In this document: piece after piece, positions 21,216 through 31,639 of the stretch | Layout of the letters: every line of letters begins with the position of its first letter | Numbering within the stretch: position 1 is the first letter of the stretch | The notes under the pieces: generated by a model | Database searches by the model: none | What the model was told of the DNA's origin: nothing | The model's input: only the letters and a program-made list of their open reading frames with translations | Translations under genes and position numbers: made by a program | Source of the DNA: Platerodrilus igneus | Taxonomy: Eukaryota; Arthropoda; Insecta; Coleoptera; Lycidae | Direction: 5' to 3' | DNA length: 64,000 bases | Assembly: GCA_036346225.1 (NCBI GenBank) | Contig: JARFIW010001256.1 | Coordinates: 984,217 to 1,048,216, forward strand

Positions 21216-21845
21216 TCAACACTCTTTTTTTTGGTCTTGGTAGGCAACCGGTTGATAACAACAAACAAGTACCTGGACGTTGGTTTCCTGGAAAACTACT
21301 TCTAGCATATTTCGGACTATCCTCCAATCTAAGCGATCCAGTCCACAGCCTAGCTTGGGCACCGCTAGTTTCGTTACTCCATTTTCCATCATCTGAGCCT
21401 TAAGATTTAGCAAAGTCTCCCATAGATGTCCATAACTAGGTCTCTGCCATGAAGAATTTTTGGTGATCAGATAGTAAACTTAACGATTTTTATCATGAAG
21501 AACCAAAGCTTTTCCTACAGTTGGCTGCTGTTGTACTAATTCATCCACACATCTAAACTTTTTCTTGAAAACAACAGCTATTCCCCTTAGCATTTTCAAA
21601 TCTTGAGCTACGCAATGTGCAAGGGAATACTCTTCTTGTGCTCTAAACAAATCTTGCTGTTTTTCAACAACAACGCCAAATCCCGCCTTAGCAAAACCAC
21701 CATACGCCGCCATAAAACTCTCAAAATCTACATTTTGCTCATGATTAATAACTTGTCGAACACCATTCTCATTATTCGAGCCTTCCTGGTTGTTGTCAAT
21801 GTAGGATGTTAAACGGTCCAAAATGTACCACTTTCGGTTTACCAC
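21216..21845 (-). pseudogene. OARD1/TARG1-like macrodomain at the end of Gypsy pol
   Basis: About 200 codons in one frame, broken by a single TAA (HDKNR*VYYLITK) near 21480. Motifs in order: SLAHCVAQDLKM, GIAVVFKKKF, VYYLITK, RPSYGHLWETL, LAVPKLGCGLDRLDW and a C-terminal VF..TNVQVLV strand. They match the OARD1/TARG1 class of macrodomains, which remove ADP-ribose from Asp/Glu of proteins. The Lys of LITK and the Asp of GCGLD, used in catalysis by the human enzyme, are both present. The start overlaps the integrase tail in another frame: removing one base near 21835 would continue KPKVVHF into DRLTSYIDNN and this domain. It was therefore probably a pol fusion. The family call is strong; its role in the element is unknown. 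Confidence 0.85.
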
Positions 21846-23022
21846 GGGGAGATCTTCTGATCCAGTACACTACATCATTAATCCTTTTTATCACTTCGTA
21901 CGGGCCTTCCCATTGTCTTTGTAATTTTGGCGACCACCCACGTTTTCTTTGTGGATTATACAAACACACTAAATCTCCAGGTTGATAACCACCCTCTTGT
22001 GCTCTCGTATCATATTGTGATTTCACTCGATCGCTTGCTGTCTGGATATTCTTTCGGACGTTTTCGTGAATGCTATTTTATCTTTCACGAAGTTTACTAA
22101 CGTAATCTTTACCTGCGATCTCTTCTCTAGGTTTAAATCCAAACTGAAGATCACATGGTAGCCGCAATTCACGTCCTAACATCACGCAAGCGGGCGAGTA
22201 TCCTGTGGTATCATGTACCGAAGATCGGTACGCCAGTAGGAACAAATGTAAATATTGATCCCAGTCTCGTTGATGTTCAGAGACAACGTTGGCCAGGTAC
22301 TTTCCTAACGTCATGTTCATTCTTTCAACCATTCCATCTGATTGAGGATAAAGTGGCGTGGTTCTAGTCTTCCTGATTCCAAGATGCTTGCAGACGTTTT
22401 GAAACAACGCTGATTCGAAGTTCCGACCTTGATCGGAGTGTAATTCCAACGGAACTCCAAAGCGACAAAACAACTCCTTCACTAGTACATCTGCAACCGT
22501 CTCGACTTCTTGGTTAGGTATAGCATATGCCTCCGGCCATTTGGTAAAATAATCCATTGCAACCAAGATGTATTTATTTTCTTTCTCTGATTCAGGAAAC
22601 GAACCAGCTACATTAATGGCTACCCCCTCAAAAAGATTCCCCACGTTATACTGTCTCATTGGGGCTTTCCGTTTTGTGACTGGGCCATTTGCAAAGGCAC
22701 ACAACTCACATTTCCGGCACCACTCCTTCACATCTTCTTTGCAGTTCACCCAATAGAATCTTTTTCTCATTCTTTCGAGAGTTCTTTTCACGCCAAAGTG
22801 CCCTCCGGAAATACCATCGTGCAAGTGCTGCAACACTCCCGGCACTATCACTTGAAGTCTCTCAGTGCCATTTTCACAGTCCAGGCGTCGTTTCAAGATT
22901 CTATTTTCAATCACCAAGGAGTCCCACTGTGCCCAGTATGCCTTCAGGTTCCTACTTGAAATACTAATGTTTTCCCAAACTGGTCGTTGCCTTCTTCTTT
23001 TCCACTCAATAATACGTCCCAA
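21796..23022 (-). pseudogene. Gypsy integrase (broken, first catalytic Asp lost)
   Basis: The main open part is 23022-22078 (314 codons), followed after one in-frame stop (VSKLRER*) by the C-terminal GPY-type region to 21796 (KSQYDTRAQ...WEGPYEVIKR). The HHCC zinc domain reads H-DGISGGH-...-C-RK-C (residues about 66-107). In the catalytic core the expected D of the ID-x-AGPFP motif is N (GVAINVAGSFP); the second Asp (LHSDQGRNFES) and the Glu (SDGMVERMN) are intact. It would insert retrotransposon DNA into the chromosome. One in-frame stop, one frameshift near 21835 and the D-to-N change mean it is inactive. Confidence 0.93.
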
Positions 23023-23102
23023 TTCGACGTCATTCTCCTGGTCTTCTCATATTCTTTCGGTTTGCCAAGTATCAATGGTTACCGTCATTCTATGGATAAC
23101 AC

Positions 23103-23535
23103 TTATTTTCTCTTCATCTTGCAGCAATGATTGCAGTCTATCGGACAAGGTCTCCTTAATAGAGCGTCGGCATTCCGATGGCTAGGTCCTACGCGATGTT
23201 CTGTGTCAAAATTATAGTCCTGCAGCCGCTCTATACACTTTGCAACTTGCCCTTCAGGATTCCGAAACTGCAGTAACCATTTTAGCGCAGCATGGTCTGT
23301 TCTCAACAGGAACTTACGGCCGTATAAGTACTTATAAAAGTGCTATACGGATTTGACAACGGCTAACAGCTCTTCTTGTCACACAATAGTTTTTTTCTGG
23401 CCGCGACAAGGCCTTGCTGAAATACCCAATAACTTTTTCTTGTCCGTCCTGCACTTGAGAAAGAACGCTTCCTATAGCTGTGTTACTGGCATCGGTATCC
23501 AACACAAATTTCCCCTCCATCTGTGAATGACTCAA
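23103..23535 (-). pseudogene. Gypsy RNase H domain (fragmented)
   Basis: Two pieces. 23535-23332 holds FVLDTDASNTAIGSVLSQ (first catalytic Asp) and VIGYFSKALSRPEKNYCVT. 23306-23103 holds RTDHAALKWLLQFRNPEG and HRNADALLRRPC, the last catalytic Asp region, with ALLRR where ALSRR is usual. The two are separated by a frameshift. It would degrade RNA in the RNA-DNA hybrid. Confidence 0.9.
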
Positions 23536-23595
23536 AATTGGTGCTGTAACTAGTAGCCGTTTCAGTTGTTCATATGCACTGCGGCAATCGTCATT

Positions 23596-24684
23596 CTAAT
23601 CATATTCTTGTCCATCTTCGGTTAATTTCGTTAACGGTTTGGCAATGTTCGCAAACCCAAGTATAAAACGTCGGTAATATGTGCACAATCCTAGAAAACT
23701 GCGTAGTTGGAGTATATCTGCTGGTGTAGGCCACTCTTGTACCGTTTTTATTTTGTCAGGGTCAGCTCTTATTTCGGTCTTCGAAACTACATGTCTTAGG
23801 TATTTCACCTCTTTTCCAAATAGGTGACACTTCTTGGGGCTTAATGTAAGGTTTGTCCCGAGTAATCTTTGAAATATCTTCTCTAGGTTCTTAAGATGTT
23901 CTTTAAAAGCCCGGCCTAACACTATCACGACGTCTAGGTACCCCAGACATGTTTTCCAGGACAGTCCACGCAGTGGCGACTCCGTCAATCGTTCAAAAGT
24001 AGCAGGGAAATTGCATAATCCAAATGGCATGACCTTGAACTGCCATAATCCAGTTCCAATTATAAACGCAGTCATTTTTTTATCGTTTGGCTCCAAGCCT
24101 ACCTGCCAGTATCCGCTTTTAAATCCAAGGTCGAAAACCATTTAGATCCGGATAGAGTATCCAATGTGTCATCAATTCTGGGTAAAGGATAGTTGTTTTT
24201 CTTTGTCACATTGTTTAACCGTCGGTAGTCTACACAAAACCCTGTCAACCCATCATTTTTCTTGACAAGCACTACCGGGGATGCCCATGGACTATTGTTC
24301 TTCCATGTCGGCGATAATTTGCTCGGCTTCCTTACGTTTTGCCAAAGGAAGCCGCCTGGTGTGTTGTCTTATCGGTTGCGCATCTCAAGTATTGATCTTA
24401 TGTTGCACAACATTCGTCCTTCCTTTCTCACTATTATCCAGTGCAAACACACCTCGATATCGTCCGACCAGTTCTTTTACCTTGCCCAGTTGGTCGCCGT
24501 TTAATCCTTGACAGGAAAGTAGCAACATATCCAGCAATTTCTGTGAGCAACTGTTGGCTGGTTTATCTTTTGTATCGTCGACACAACGTTGAATATGGCA
24601 AGTTGGAATGCAACTTCCCACAATCATGTTTTTCTTCAGGGTCACCGTATTGGGATTAATGTTTAGCGCCCTTACTGGTATCAT
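23596..24684 (-). pseudogene. Gypsy reverse transcriptase (active site mutated)
   Basis: The N-terminal part lies near 24684-24385, then a frameshift near 24140; the core runs 24141-23596. Seen: KSGYWQVGLEPNDKKMTAF, MPFGLCNFPATFERL, the catalytic box YLDVVIV (expected YLDD), and LRSFLGLCTYYRRFI at the start of the connection domain. The second Asp of YxDD is Val, which by itself should abolish polymerisation. Confidence 0.93.
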
Positions 24685-24866
24685 ATTTCGAAACTTTACC
24701 AGCGTTCTTTCAATCAGTCATCCCTCCTGACCCATTCCCGATTCAGTTGCTTCCATCATGCATATTTGTTCTTTCCAGAGCGTACCATCCGGGCGTTCCA
24801 TTTTGCCTTCTCGGGTATCTTCATATCACAAATCATTCGAACTTGCATCGTCTGATTACTCGTCTC

Positions 24867-25154
24867 TTAAAATGGAATCTCATCATCATCTATCCGAAGC
24901 ACATTTTCTTTCATGTCTACACGAAACCCATATTCTGTCATGAGATCCATTCCCAAGATCACTTCTTCTGTAATTTCAGCTACCAACACCCGATGATTAA
25001 TTAGTTTGTCCCCGATTGTCAACGTAACGGCAGTCTCTCCGTGAGTACAAATTTTCTCACCACTCGCCGTTCGAAGACACACCGATGCAGGTAGAACTTT
25101 TCCACGACCAACCAAATCTGGTCTCACAACAGTCCTTGTTGCTCCTGTATCCAC
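24867..25154 (-). pseudogene. Gypsy aspartic protease
   Basis: 95 open codons beginning MDTGATRTVVRP. D-T-G-A is the retropepsin active site, and VILGMDLMTEYGF near residues 65-80 matches the second conserved strand (hydrophobic-LG-D). It would process Gag-Pol as a dimer. It is open, but upstream gag is broken. Confidence 0.9.
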
Positions 25155-26890
25155 GAGTAATCAGACAACCCTACCATTAATTCCACCATCGATATAAATG
25201 TTGTCCAGACTTACCATTAACGATGCAGCACAGATGATAATCTCCGGAGCACTACGTTTGCTGTCGACGTTCGCCCCCTTACGTCAACTTGCTTTAGTTT
25301 TCCTGCTACTCAACCGGTTGTTTTGCTGGTTGAGTGCAGCGTCTCTGTATATGTACAACTTCACCGCAGCTCCAGCATCGCAGACGCCATCTCCGCGGTC
25401 GTTGTCTTTGGCGTCACCGTGGATCAATGTAGTAAGCGTAAGACTACGGATCCCAAGGTCCTGGGTTCAAATCTCGACACAGCCGACTGCTTGAAAAATG
25501 ACAGGTGAGCGTTTTTCACAAAAATTACGCCCTCGTTCGGATGAGAGGTTAAATGGAGGTCACGTGTGTGAGTGTTGTCACTCACGTTAAAGATCCCTAC
25601 CTTGCGTGGAACGGCAAGGGTTCGACAAAATTCTAAATTTCCAGGGAACAAAAAACTCGCCTTCTGGCCAATGTAGTACCTTCTGGTGGAGCATTGGAAA
25701 TATAAATGCACGGTCGTTGTCTTTCCAGCCTTTCCGCTACACGGTTTATTATTTCTTCTATGCTGTTCTGCGATTGATCAGGTTCTTCTAATGCAGACCA
25801 AACTTTGTTACTCACCCTGTGTGATATCTGCTTAGCTGCTTCAAATTCAAGCGTATGAGCCAGTGCGTCATCTAACATTTTTGGCCGTGCTAATCTTAGC
25901 GCTTGCTGTATTTCGCCATCCTTAACGCCATCCACAAATATTTGAACAGCCAGTTGTTCGAGGAAACAATCTGGCAATATCAGCTTCAAATTCTTGCAGG
26001 TTTTCATTTGTTGTTTGCGAGCGGTTCTTAACTTATGCATGGTAAACCTGTTGAAGGTGAGCGTCTCCATTTCTCATTTCAAGTTTCGATCTTAAGAGGC
26101 CGTAATCATTCTGCTGGTGATCGGGAATCGTTTGTAAGATGTTAAGAGCCACTATTAGAGAGATAGTCTTCCTTTGTTGCACCAAGCGTTGGGTATTGCA
26201 GTAGCTTCAAGTTGTTTCAAATATGTGGGCCAAGGTGTTTTGCCATCAAATGTGGGTGGTTTCACTTTAATTTTTGACGGTAATGACTCGTTTCCTTCCA
26301 TGCTTCTTATTTCTGGAATGTTCTGATTTACAACTTGCTTTACTAATTAAAGTGGCCTCGTTGTTAGTGAAATCATTTGCTCTTGCAGCCTCATCACATC
26401 TTCTTCCATTTATACCAATTAACTGTCCAACTTTTGCTCAACTGTTTTTACCTGTTCAGTGAAATCTTCTTTCAATGCAATGGAGCTTTCCATTAATCTT
26501 TGTTTTAACTTTGCTGTCTTTTCATTCAACTTTTCTTCCAATTTTGCAGCATTTTCACTTAACTTTTCTTCTATTTTCTCAGCATTTTCTCTAAACTTTT
26601 TTTCCATTTCCTTAACTTTTTTACTTAACCTTTCGGTAAGGTTTAATTCCAGTTCAACTGATCTCACTGCGTTTTATTAAGTGTCACTTCCATACCGTAT
26701 TTAATCTCTTTAAGGGTTGATTCCAGTTTAAGTGACCTCACCTCCATTTTTTCAGCATTTTTACTAAACCTTTCTTTCATTTTCGCAGTATTTTCACTTC
26801 ACTTTTCTTCCATACCGGATTTGAAATCCTTAAGGAAATTCATTAAAGTTTCTGCGTCCATCTTACTTAGACTTCTTGTTACAGGCATAT
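25155..26890 (-). pseudogene. Gypsy gag (interrupted by a SINE, broken)
   Basis: The start is probably MPVTRSLSKMDAETLMNFL near 26889, with a stop soon after. Next comes a long coiled coil (26667-26419) with repeats such as EKLSENAAKLEEKLNEKTAK, then capsid-like helices (26070-25725; LQLAVQIFVDGV-type QQALRLARP). A SINE (25410-25710) with a 14-bp duplication follows. Near 25340-25300 another frame has a CCHC knuckle, CWSCGEVVHIQRRC, which would bind RNA. The coiled coil ahead of the capsid region is unusually repetitive. Confidence 0.8.
25410..25710 (+). mobile_element. tRNA-derived SINE, copy 5, inserted in Gypsy gag
   Basis: Flanked by a perfect 14-bp duplication, CGGTCGTTGTCTTT (25396-25409 and 25711-25724). 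The B box is GGGTTCAAATCTC (one change) and the body matches the other copies (CACGTTAAAGATCCCTACCT). It is younger than the Gypsy insertion. Confidence 0.93.
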
Positions 26891-26971
26891 ACAAACTACT
26901 TAAATGTCTTTAGACTTGTGTGTGCTCCTTTTAAATTACTCACTATATACCCCACACAGGCCTGACACAAG

Positions 26972-27504
26972 TGTAGCGGGATACTACTACCACTTTTCAC
27001 TCATTTAAAACAAGTAATAACAAAGGTCTTTATTACTCACTGTTCACAAGTTTAATTAACAGTATCTGCCTCATTTATAGATGTTTTCAGTCCAATTAAC
27101 AATGAAGCACTATCACACTAATGAATTTACAAGCACTAATATCTTCTTAAATTAAATTCTTAACCATAGGTCTATTAACAACACTAAACACTACTATAAT
27201 TTATTTATTATCTTTTTGTCTATTTATGTATTCTACAAGCTGCGTGTACATTAGACACGGTCCCATAATATAATATTTGTGTTTACTGTTGTACTTCCAA
27301 AAGCTCAACTATTTAACTTTAACCGATATTCGACATTCTGATATAGACTAACTTCTTACATTTATTAGCTGTCTTATATATACTCTGAATTTAAAAAATG
27401 ACTCATTCTCCAGTAATTGCTAGAAGAATTCTCGGTCCCTGGAGAATATACAGTGCCTACGGCGCTTGTGTGTTTGACGGGTTGTCTAATAGTAGCTCGC
27501 AACA
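26972..27504 (-). repeat. 5' LTR of the Gypsy element
   Basis: 533 bp, paired with 20558-21095; differences are scattered substitutions and small indels. It carries the element's promoter and start of transcription by analogy. The GTAT target duplication follows at 27505-27508. Confidence 0.93.
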
Positions 27505-27508
27505 GTAT

Positions 27509-27795
27509 CAAATATTTTCCCAAATCTTTCAGCAATTCATTTGACTTTTTTTCGAATCTTTCTTGAATATCTTTATCTTTTAGTTTCTCAAAGTCGAAGT
27601 GCTTTTTCCGTTTCTTTTTTTCAAATTTTTAAATTTAAGTGCATAATTACGATGTTGTGGTCAGTGTCTATATCTGCTTCTGGGTAGCTTCTACAGTCTT
27701 TTACTTGATTCCTAAACCGTTACCTAACAATAATGTAATCTATTTGACATCTTCCTATATCTCCCGTGGTTTGCCTATGGTCCTGCATTCGTTTA
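27509..27795 (-). pseudogene. LINE-A copy 2, 5' part (endonuclease end)
   Basis: Continues copy 2 across the Gypsy insertion. Codons for GDIGRCQIDYIIV, RFRNQVKDCRSYPEADIDT and HNIVIM match the endonuclease end at 1340-1500. It stops at about 27795, where LINE-B begins, so copy 2 is 5'-truncated and inserted in LINE-B. Confidence 0.75.
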
Positions 27796-28386
27796 CATAG
27801 CAGTTCTTTGTACGTTTTTCCAAGGGTGTTGAAAAGACATACGGGTCGGTAAGAGCTTGGTTTTTTGGTGTTTTTACCTTTCCCTTTAGGGATAATCACG
27901 ACATTCGCCTGTTTTCAGTTGATCAGAAAAACAGCTTGTCGTATGCATTCATTGTACAGTGCTGTTAGCGTCGGTGCTAATTTATCTTGTAGAGCTATGC
28001 CAATCTCTGCAAGGATTCCATCCGGTCCGGGTGCTTTCCTGCTCTTCGATTGGCATAGTGCGTTTCCCACTTCGTCTTTTGTGAAAGGATCTAACTTGTC
28101 ATCTTGTCTGTTCCGTAGTCGGTTACCTGCGTTGTTTCTGTCAATTACTCCTTGTCGTCTGAGTCGTTGTTTGTCAGTGTCGTCTTGAACGTTGTCATCG
28201 GACAATAATGCTTGTAATAGTAGTATTGCAGTCCCCCCCCCCCAGTCTTTTGTGTATGTACCGTCTTGTTTTATTAATGTCGAATAAGTCATCGGTGGTT
28301 TGATTTTACCCTGAGTAATTTTATAGGACATCCCCGAGGCGTCAGTTTGTAAGTGTCGTTCCACGAATAATTCCCATTCTAGTTAG
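27796..28386 (-). pseudogene. LINE-B reverse transcriptase N-terminal part
   Basis: Starts WELFVERHLQTDASGMSY, with SRKAPGPDGILAEIG and NVVIIPKGKGKN..SSYRPVCLFNTLGK, the first RT blocks of Jockey/R1-group LINEs. It is cut at about 27795 by LINE-A copy 2 and at about 28388 by copy 3. Its endonuclease and ORF1 lie at 31640-34080 in the same orientation, so one LINE-B has been split twice. Confidence 0.8.
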
Positions 28387-28388
28387 TT

Positions 28389-31300
28389 CTTTTTGGTCAT
28401 CATCATTAGGTCTTCAGTCCTAGAACTGGTTAGACGCGTACCATCATTGTTCCCTATTCTGAACTAACCTACAGATTTCCCTGAAATATGCACAGTTTGC
28501 ATCTATAACTGTCTGATCTAGGTCTACATCTACCTGTTTTTTCCTATCTCTGCTTGTAATATATCACATACTATTCCCCAAAAATGCCTTAGAACGTATT
28601 CCGCCCTACTATTTCTCTTTTTCCCCAGATATCCTTGTTCCCATACTATTTCTGTAACTTATTTGTTATTATCTTTGTCTGTCCATGCTATCGTCCTCAT
28701 ACATCTGGAGCATTTCAAAAGACTGCTACCGTTTTTGTGTCTGCATTTCAGCCAACATTTTTTAACATGTTTCTATTTATACAATTGAGAGGATGGTTAT
28801 TAAAGAAGTGTGCGATTGCATTATTGAAAGGCTTAAGTAGTCGTTTTTTTTATATTTATTTTGAGGGGGAAAATTCATTATGATTTAAGTTACCTCTTTG
28901 GTAGATTTTAACATGGTTCCGAGGCGACCCTATGGCGGGTTTACACTTGTCAGATACCAATACTGTTCAACGGAGATTGTATATGGTTTTGAGGTAACCT
29001 TATTGTGGATTTATACTTGTCAGATACCAATGCTGTTTTACAAGGATTGTTAATATGCTTATTTTTATGTAATTAGTTATTTTATGTATAAATAGAAATC
29101 ATGTATGTAGGCTGTATTTCATGTTAATATTGCAAGGAAAACCCAGGAAAAACTTGCAATGCTACCTAGATATTGTGGGCATTTGATTTTCATTTGTTAT
29201 TTCTTTTGTTATTTCTTTTAGTAATGGAATCCATTGTTTACTGAAAGTCACGGATTCGTTTGCAACGCAGTTATTTTTATGTAGGGTTATATAGGCAGCT
29301 TCTTTGATTTTGCGTTTTTGGTGGTTTTCTTCTTTTTCTTCTTTTCAGGGAGTATGTGTATTCAGCTCGTTCCCTTTCTATTGTTTTCTAATTTTATACC
29401 CTATTTTACCGAGATTCAGTGAAGGAGGTTAAGCAACCTGTGGCTACCAAGATCCCCAACACTTAGACATTTGCCGAAATAATGGTTTTCTAGTAAATCC
29501 TTTCACACACTTAACATTATTCGAGAATATTGCCCAACCAATTCTTGTAGTTACTTATAATAATCATCATGTTTACGCACAGTTATCTTTTCGTCATTAG
29601 TTTATCCATCGTGGGATTGGTTGGATGCGTACCTCCATTGATTTCTATTCTGGGCTAGCCTACACATCTCCCTGAAACCTCTACAGCCTACATCTTTTAC
29701 TATCTGTGTGCAGTAGTCTAATCTAGGTCTGCCTCTTCTTCTCTTTTTTCCTATCTCTGCTTCTAAAATATTCCGCACTATTCCCTCATGCCGTAGTATG
29801 TGGCCTATCATCCTATCTCTCCTATTTTTTACAGTTTTCCAAATATTTCTTTCTTCCCCTACCATTTTAGTACCTCTTCGTTCTTAACTTTGTCTGTCCA
29901 TGATATCTTCATCATACGCCTGTAACACCACATTTCAAAGGCTTCTACCTTTTTCTTGTCCGCTTCTCCTACTGTCCAGGATTCACAGCCGTACAGTGCT
30001 GTGCTCCACACATATGTTTTAAGCAATCTTTTCCTTGTTTCTATGTTTGTGGTCTTTGAGCACAATAGTTGCTTTTCTTGTTAAATGTAGCACGACCTTG
30101 TGCTAATCTTTGTTTTATATCTTTGTGCTTTTCCCATCTTGCGTTATTTGGCTTCCTAGGTAGCAGAAATCCTTAACCTCTTGTAAGTTCGTGTTAAATA
30201 CTTGTATTCTTGTTTTTGATTTATTTTCCCACCTTTGCAAACTAGAACTTTAGTTTTAGTTTTGTTAATTTTCATACCGTATCTCTCTGTTAGAACCGTT
30301 TCCATTTCATTAAGAGCCGCTTCTAACTCTTCCTTGCTAGATGCTAATACCGCTATATCATCTGCAAATCTAAGCATATCAATTTTTGTCCCTGCATAGT
30401 AATTCCAAATGTCTTTCTGCATTTGACAGTATTCATTGCCTCTTCTATGTACAAGTTAAAATCAATGGGATAGGGCACATCCCTGTCTCACCCCTTTCCT
30501 AATGTTTACTTCTCTACGTTCCTGCTCTAATTCTATTACTGCTGTCTGCTCTTTGTATAAGCTATGTACTATTCGTCTATCCCTATAACTCATTCCAATC
30601 CTTTTGAGTATTTCAAACATTTTTTCCAATTTACATTGTCGAATGCTTTTTCCAGATCTACAAACCCTATATACATGCTTTCCCTTTTCTATTGTTTTCT
30701 CCATTATCACTCTCAGAGCTAAAATAGCCTCCCGTGTTCCCCTGTTTCGCCTAAACCCAAATTGGTCTTCTCTAGTATTTCTTCAGCTCGTTTTTCCATC
30801 CGTCTTTGCACAATTCTAGTTAATATTTTTGACACGTGTGCTGTCAAACTTATTGTTCGAAAATTTTCACATCTATCCGCGCCTTTCTTTTTGGTATAGT
30901 TACTATGATGCTACGTTTGAAATCTTTGGGTATCTCGCCTGTCTCATACATATAGCTTACAAGTTGGAAGAGACGTTCTGTTACTGCTTGTCCAGCGGCT
31001 TTTAGAGTTTCTGCTTGCACCTTATCTGTACCCGGCGCCTTACCATTTTTCAGACTCTTTAATGCTAATTCAAACTCGTCTCGAAGTATAGGATATCCCA
31101 AGTCATCATTTTCAATGTCTGATTCCTGTTCTAATGCAGTTAGTTCCTCTCCTGCATATAAATTCCTATATATTCCTGCCATCTACTCACTTTCTCTACG
31201 TTTTCTATAATGACGTTTCCTTGTGCGTCCCTTATATTTTTGCTATACGGTTTTATATCCCTAAAATTCATTCTAATTAATTTGTATGCTTCGTCTGTCT

Positions 31301-31605
31301 TTCCTATTTCCATCTTAGTTTGTACTTCTTTGCACTTTTCATCAATCCATTGTTCTTTAGCTTTCCTGCATTTTCGAATAATTTCCCATTTTATGGCTTT
31401 GTATCTCTGTTTTCCTGTTTCGTCTGATTTATTTTTGTATTTTCGTCTTTCTTCTATTAAATTCACGATATCCTTTGTTATCCATGGTTTCTTATTTTCT
31501 TTTTGTGTATACCCCAAAATATCTCTGGCCGCCATGTCAAGGCTGGATTTAATGTTATTCCATTCTGTTTCTACTTCCTTAGTTTCAGATATTTTCGTTT
31601 TGGTA
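28389..31605 (-). pseudogene. LINE-A copy 3 (broken), inserted in LINE-B
   Basis: The best preserved LINE-A here. Open pieces: 31535-31140 (linker, KENKKPWITKDIVNLIEERR), 31182-30850 (LKNGKAPGTDKVQAETL, FKRSIIVTIPK), 30710-30462 (GVRQGCALSH), 30422-30156 (RFADDIAVLASSKEELEAA), 30065-29859 (WSTALYGCESWTVGEAD; MMKISWTDKVKNEEVL) and 29865-29602 (MIGHILRHEGIV; RPRLDYCTQIVKDVGCRGF). The order gives a consensus for the family. The tail ends at 28389 with a repeated tcatcatcat, and the distal module is at 28389-28740. Confidence 0.88.
28915..29054. repeat. two ~70-bp tandem units
   Basis: Units start at 28915 and 28985 and share GGTT..GAGG..ACC..AT and CTTGTCAGATACCAATRCTG. They lie in the LINE-A copy 3 tail region (28740-29380), which otherwise shows no recognised feature. 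Confidence 0.6.
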
Positions 31606-31639
31606 TATGTTTTTAAATTGTCGGTAATTTGTTAGGTGG

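Larger units (their letters stand above)
20558..27504 (-). mobile_element. Ty3/Gypsy LTR retrotransposon with a macrodomain, complete but mutated
   Basis: Two LTRs (20558-21095 and 26972-27504) enclose gag, CCHC knuckle, protease, RT, RNase H and integrase on the - strand; PR-RT-RH-IN order defines Ty3/Gypsy. The target duplication is GTAT (20554-20557 and 27505-27508), and the element splits LINE-A copy 2. An OARD1-like macrodomain follows the integrase where an env-like gene may sit. No TGG-type primer-binding site follows the 5' LTR (CTTGTGTCAGGCC instead). Stops, frameshifts and catalytic substitutions show that it cannot transpose by itself. Confidence 0.95.

Noticed and set aside
22155..24659. 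Several + strand ORFs of 60-106 codons opposite Gypsy pol
   Set aside because: They are antisense shadows of well-identified RT and integrase codons and have no family signature.
26972..27504. The Gypsy LTRs as a MITE or foldback pair
   Set aside because: They are direct repeats with TG...CA ends, a polypurine tract inside one and gag-pol between them.
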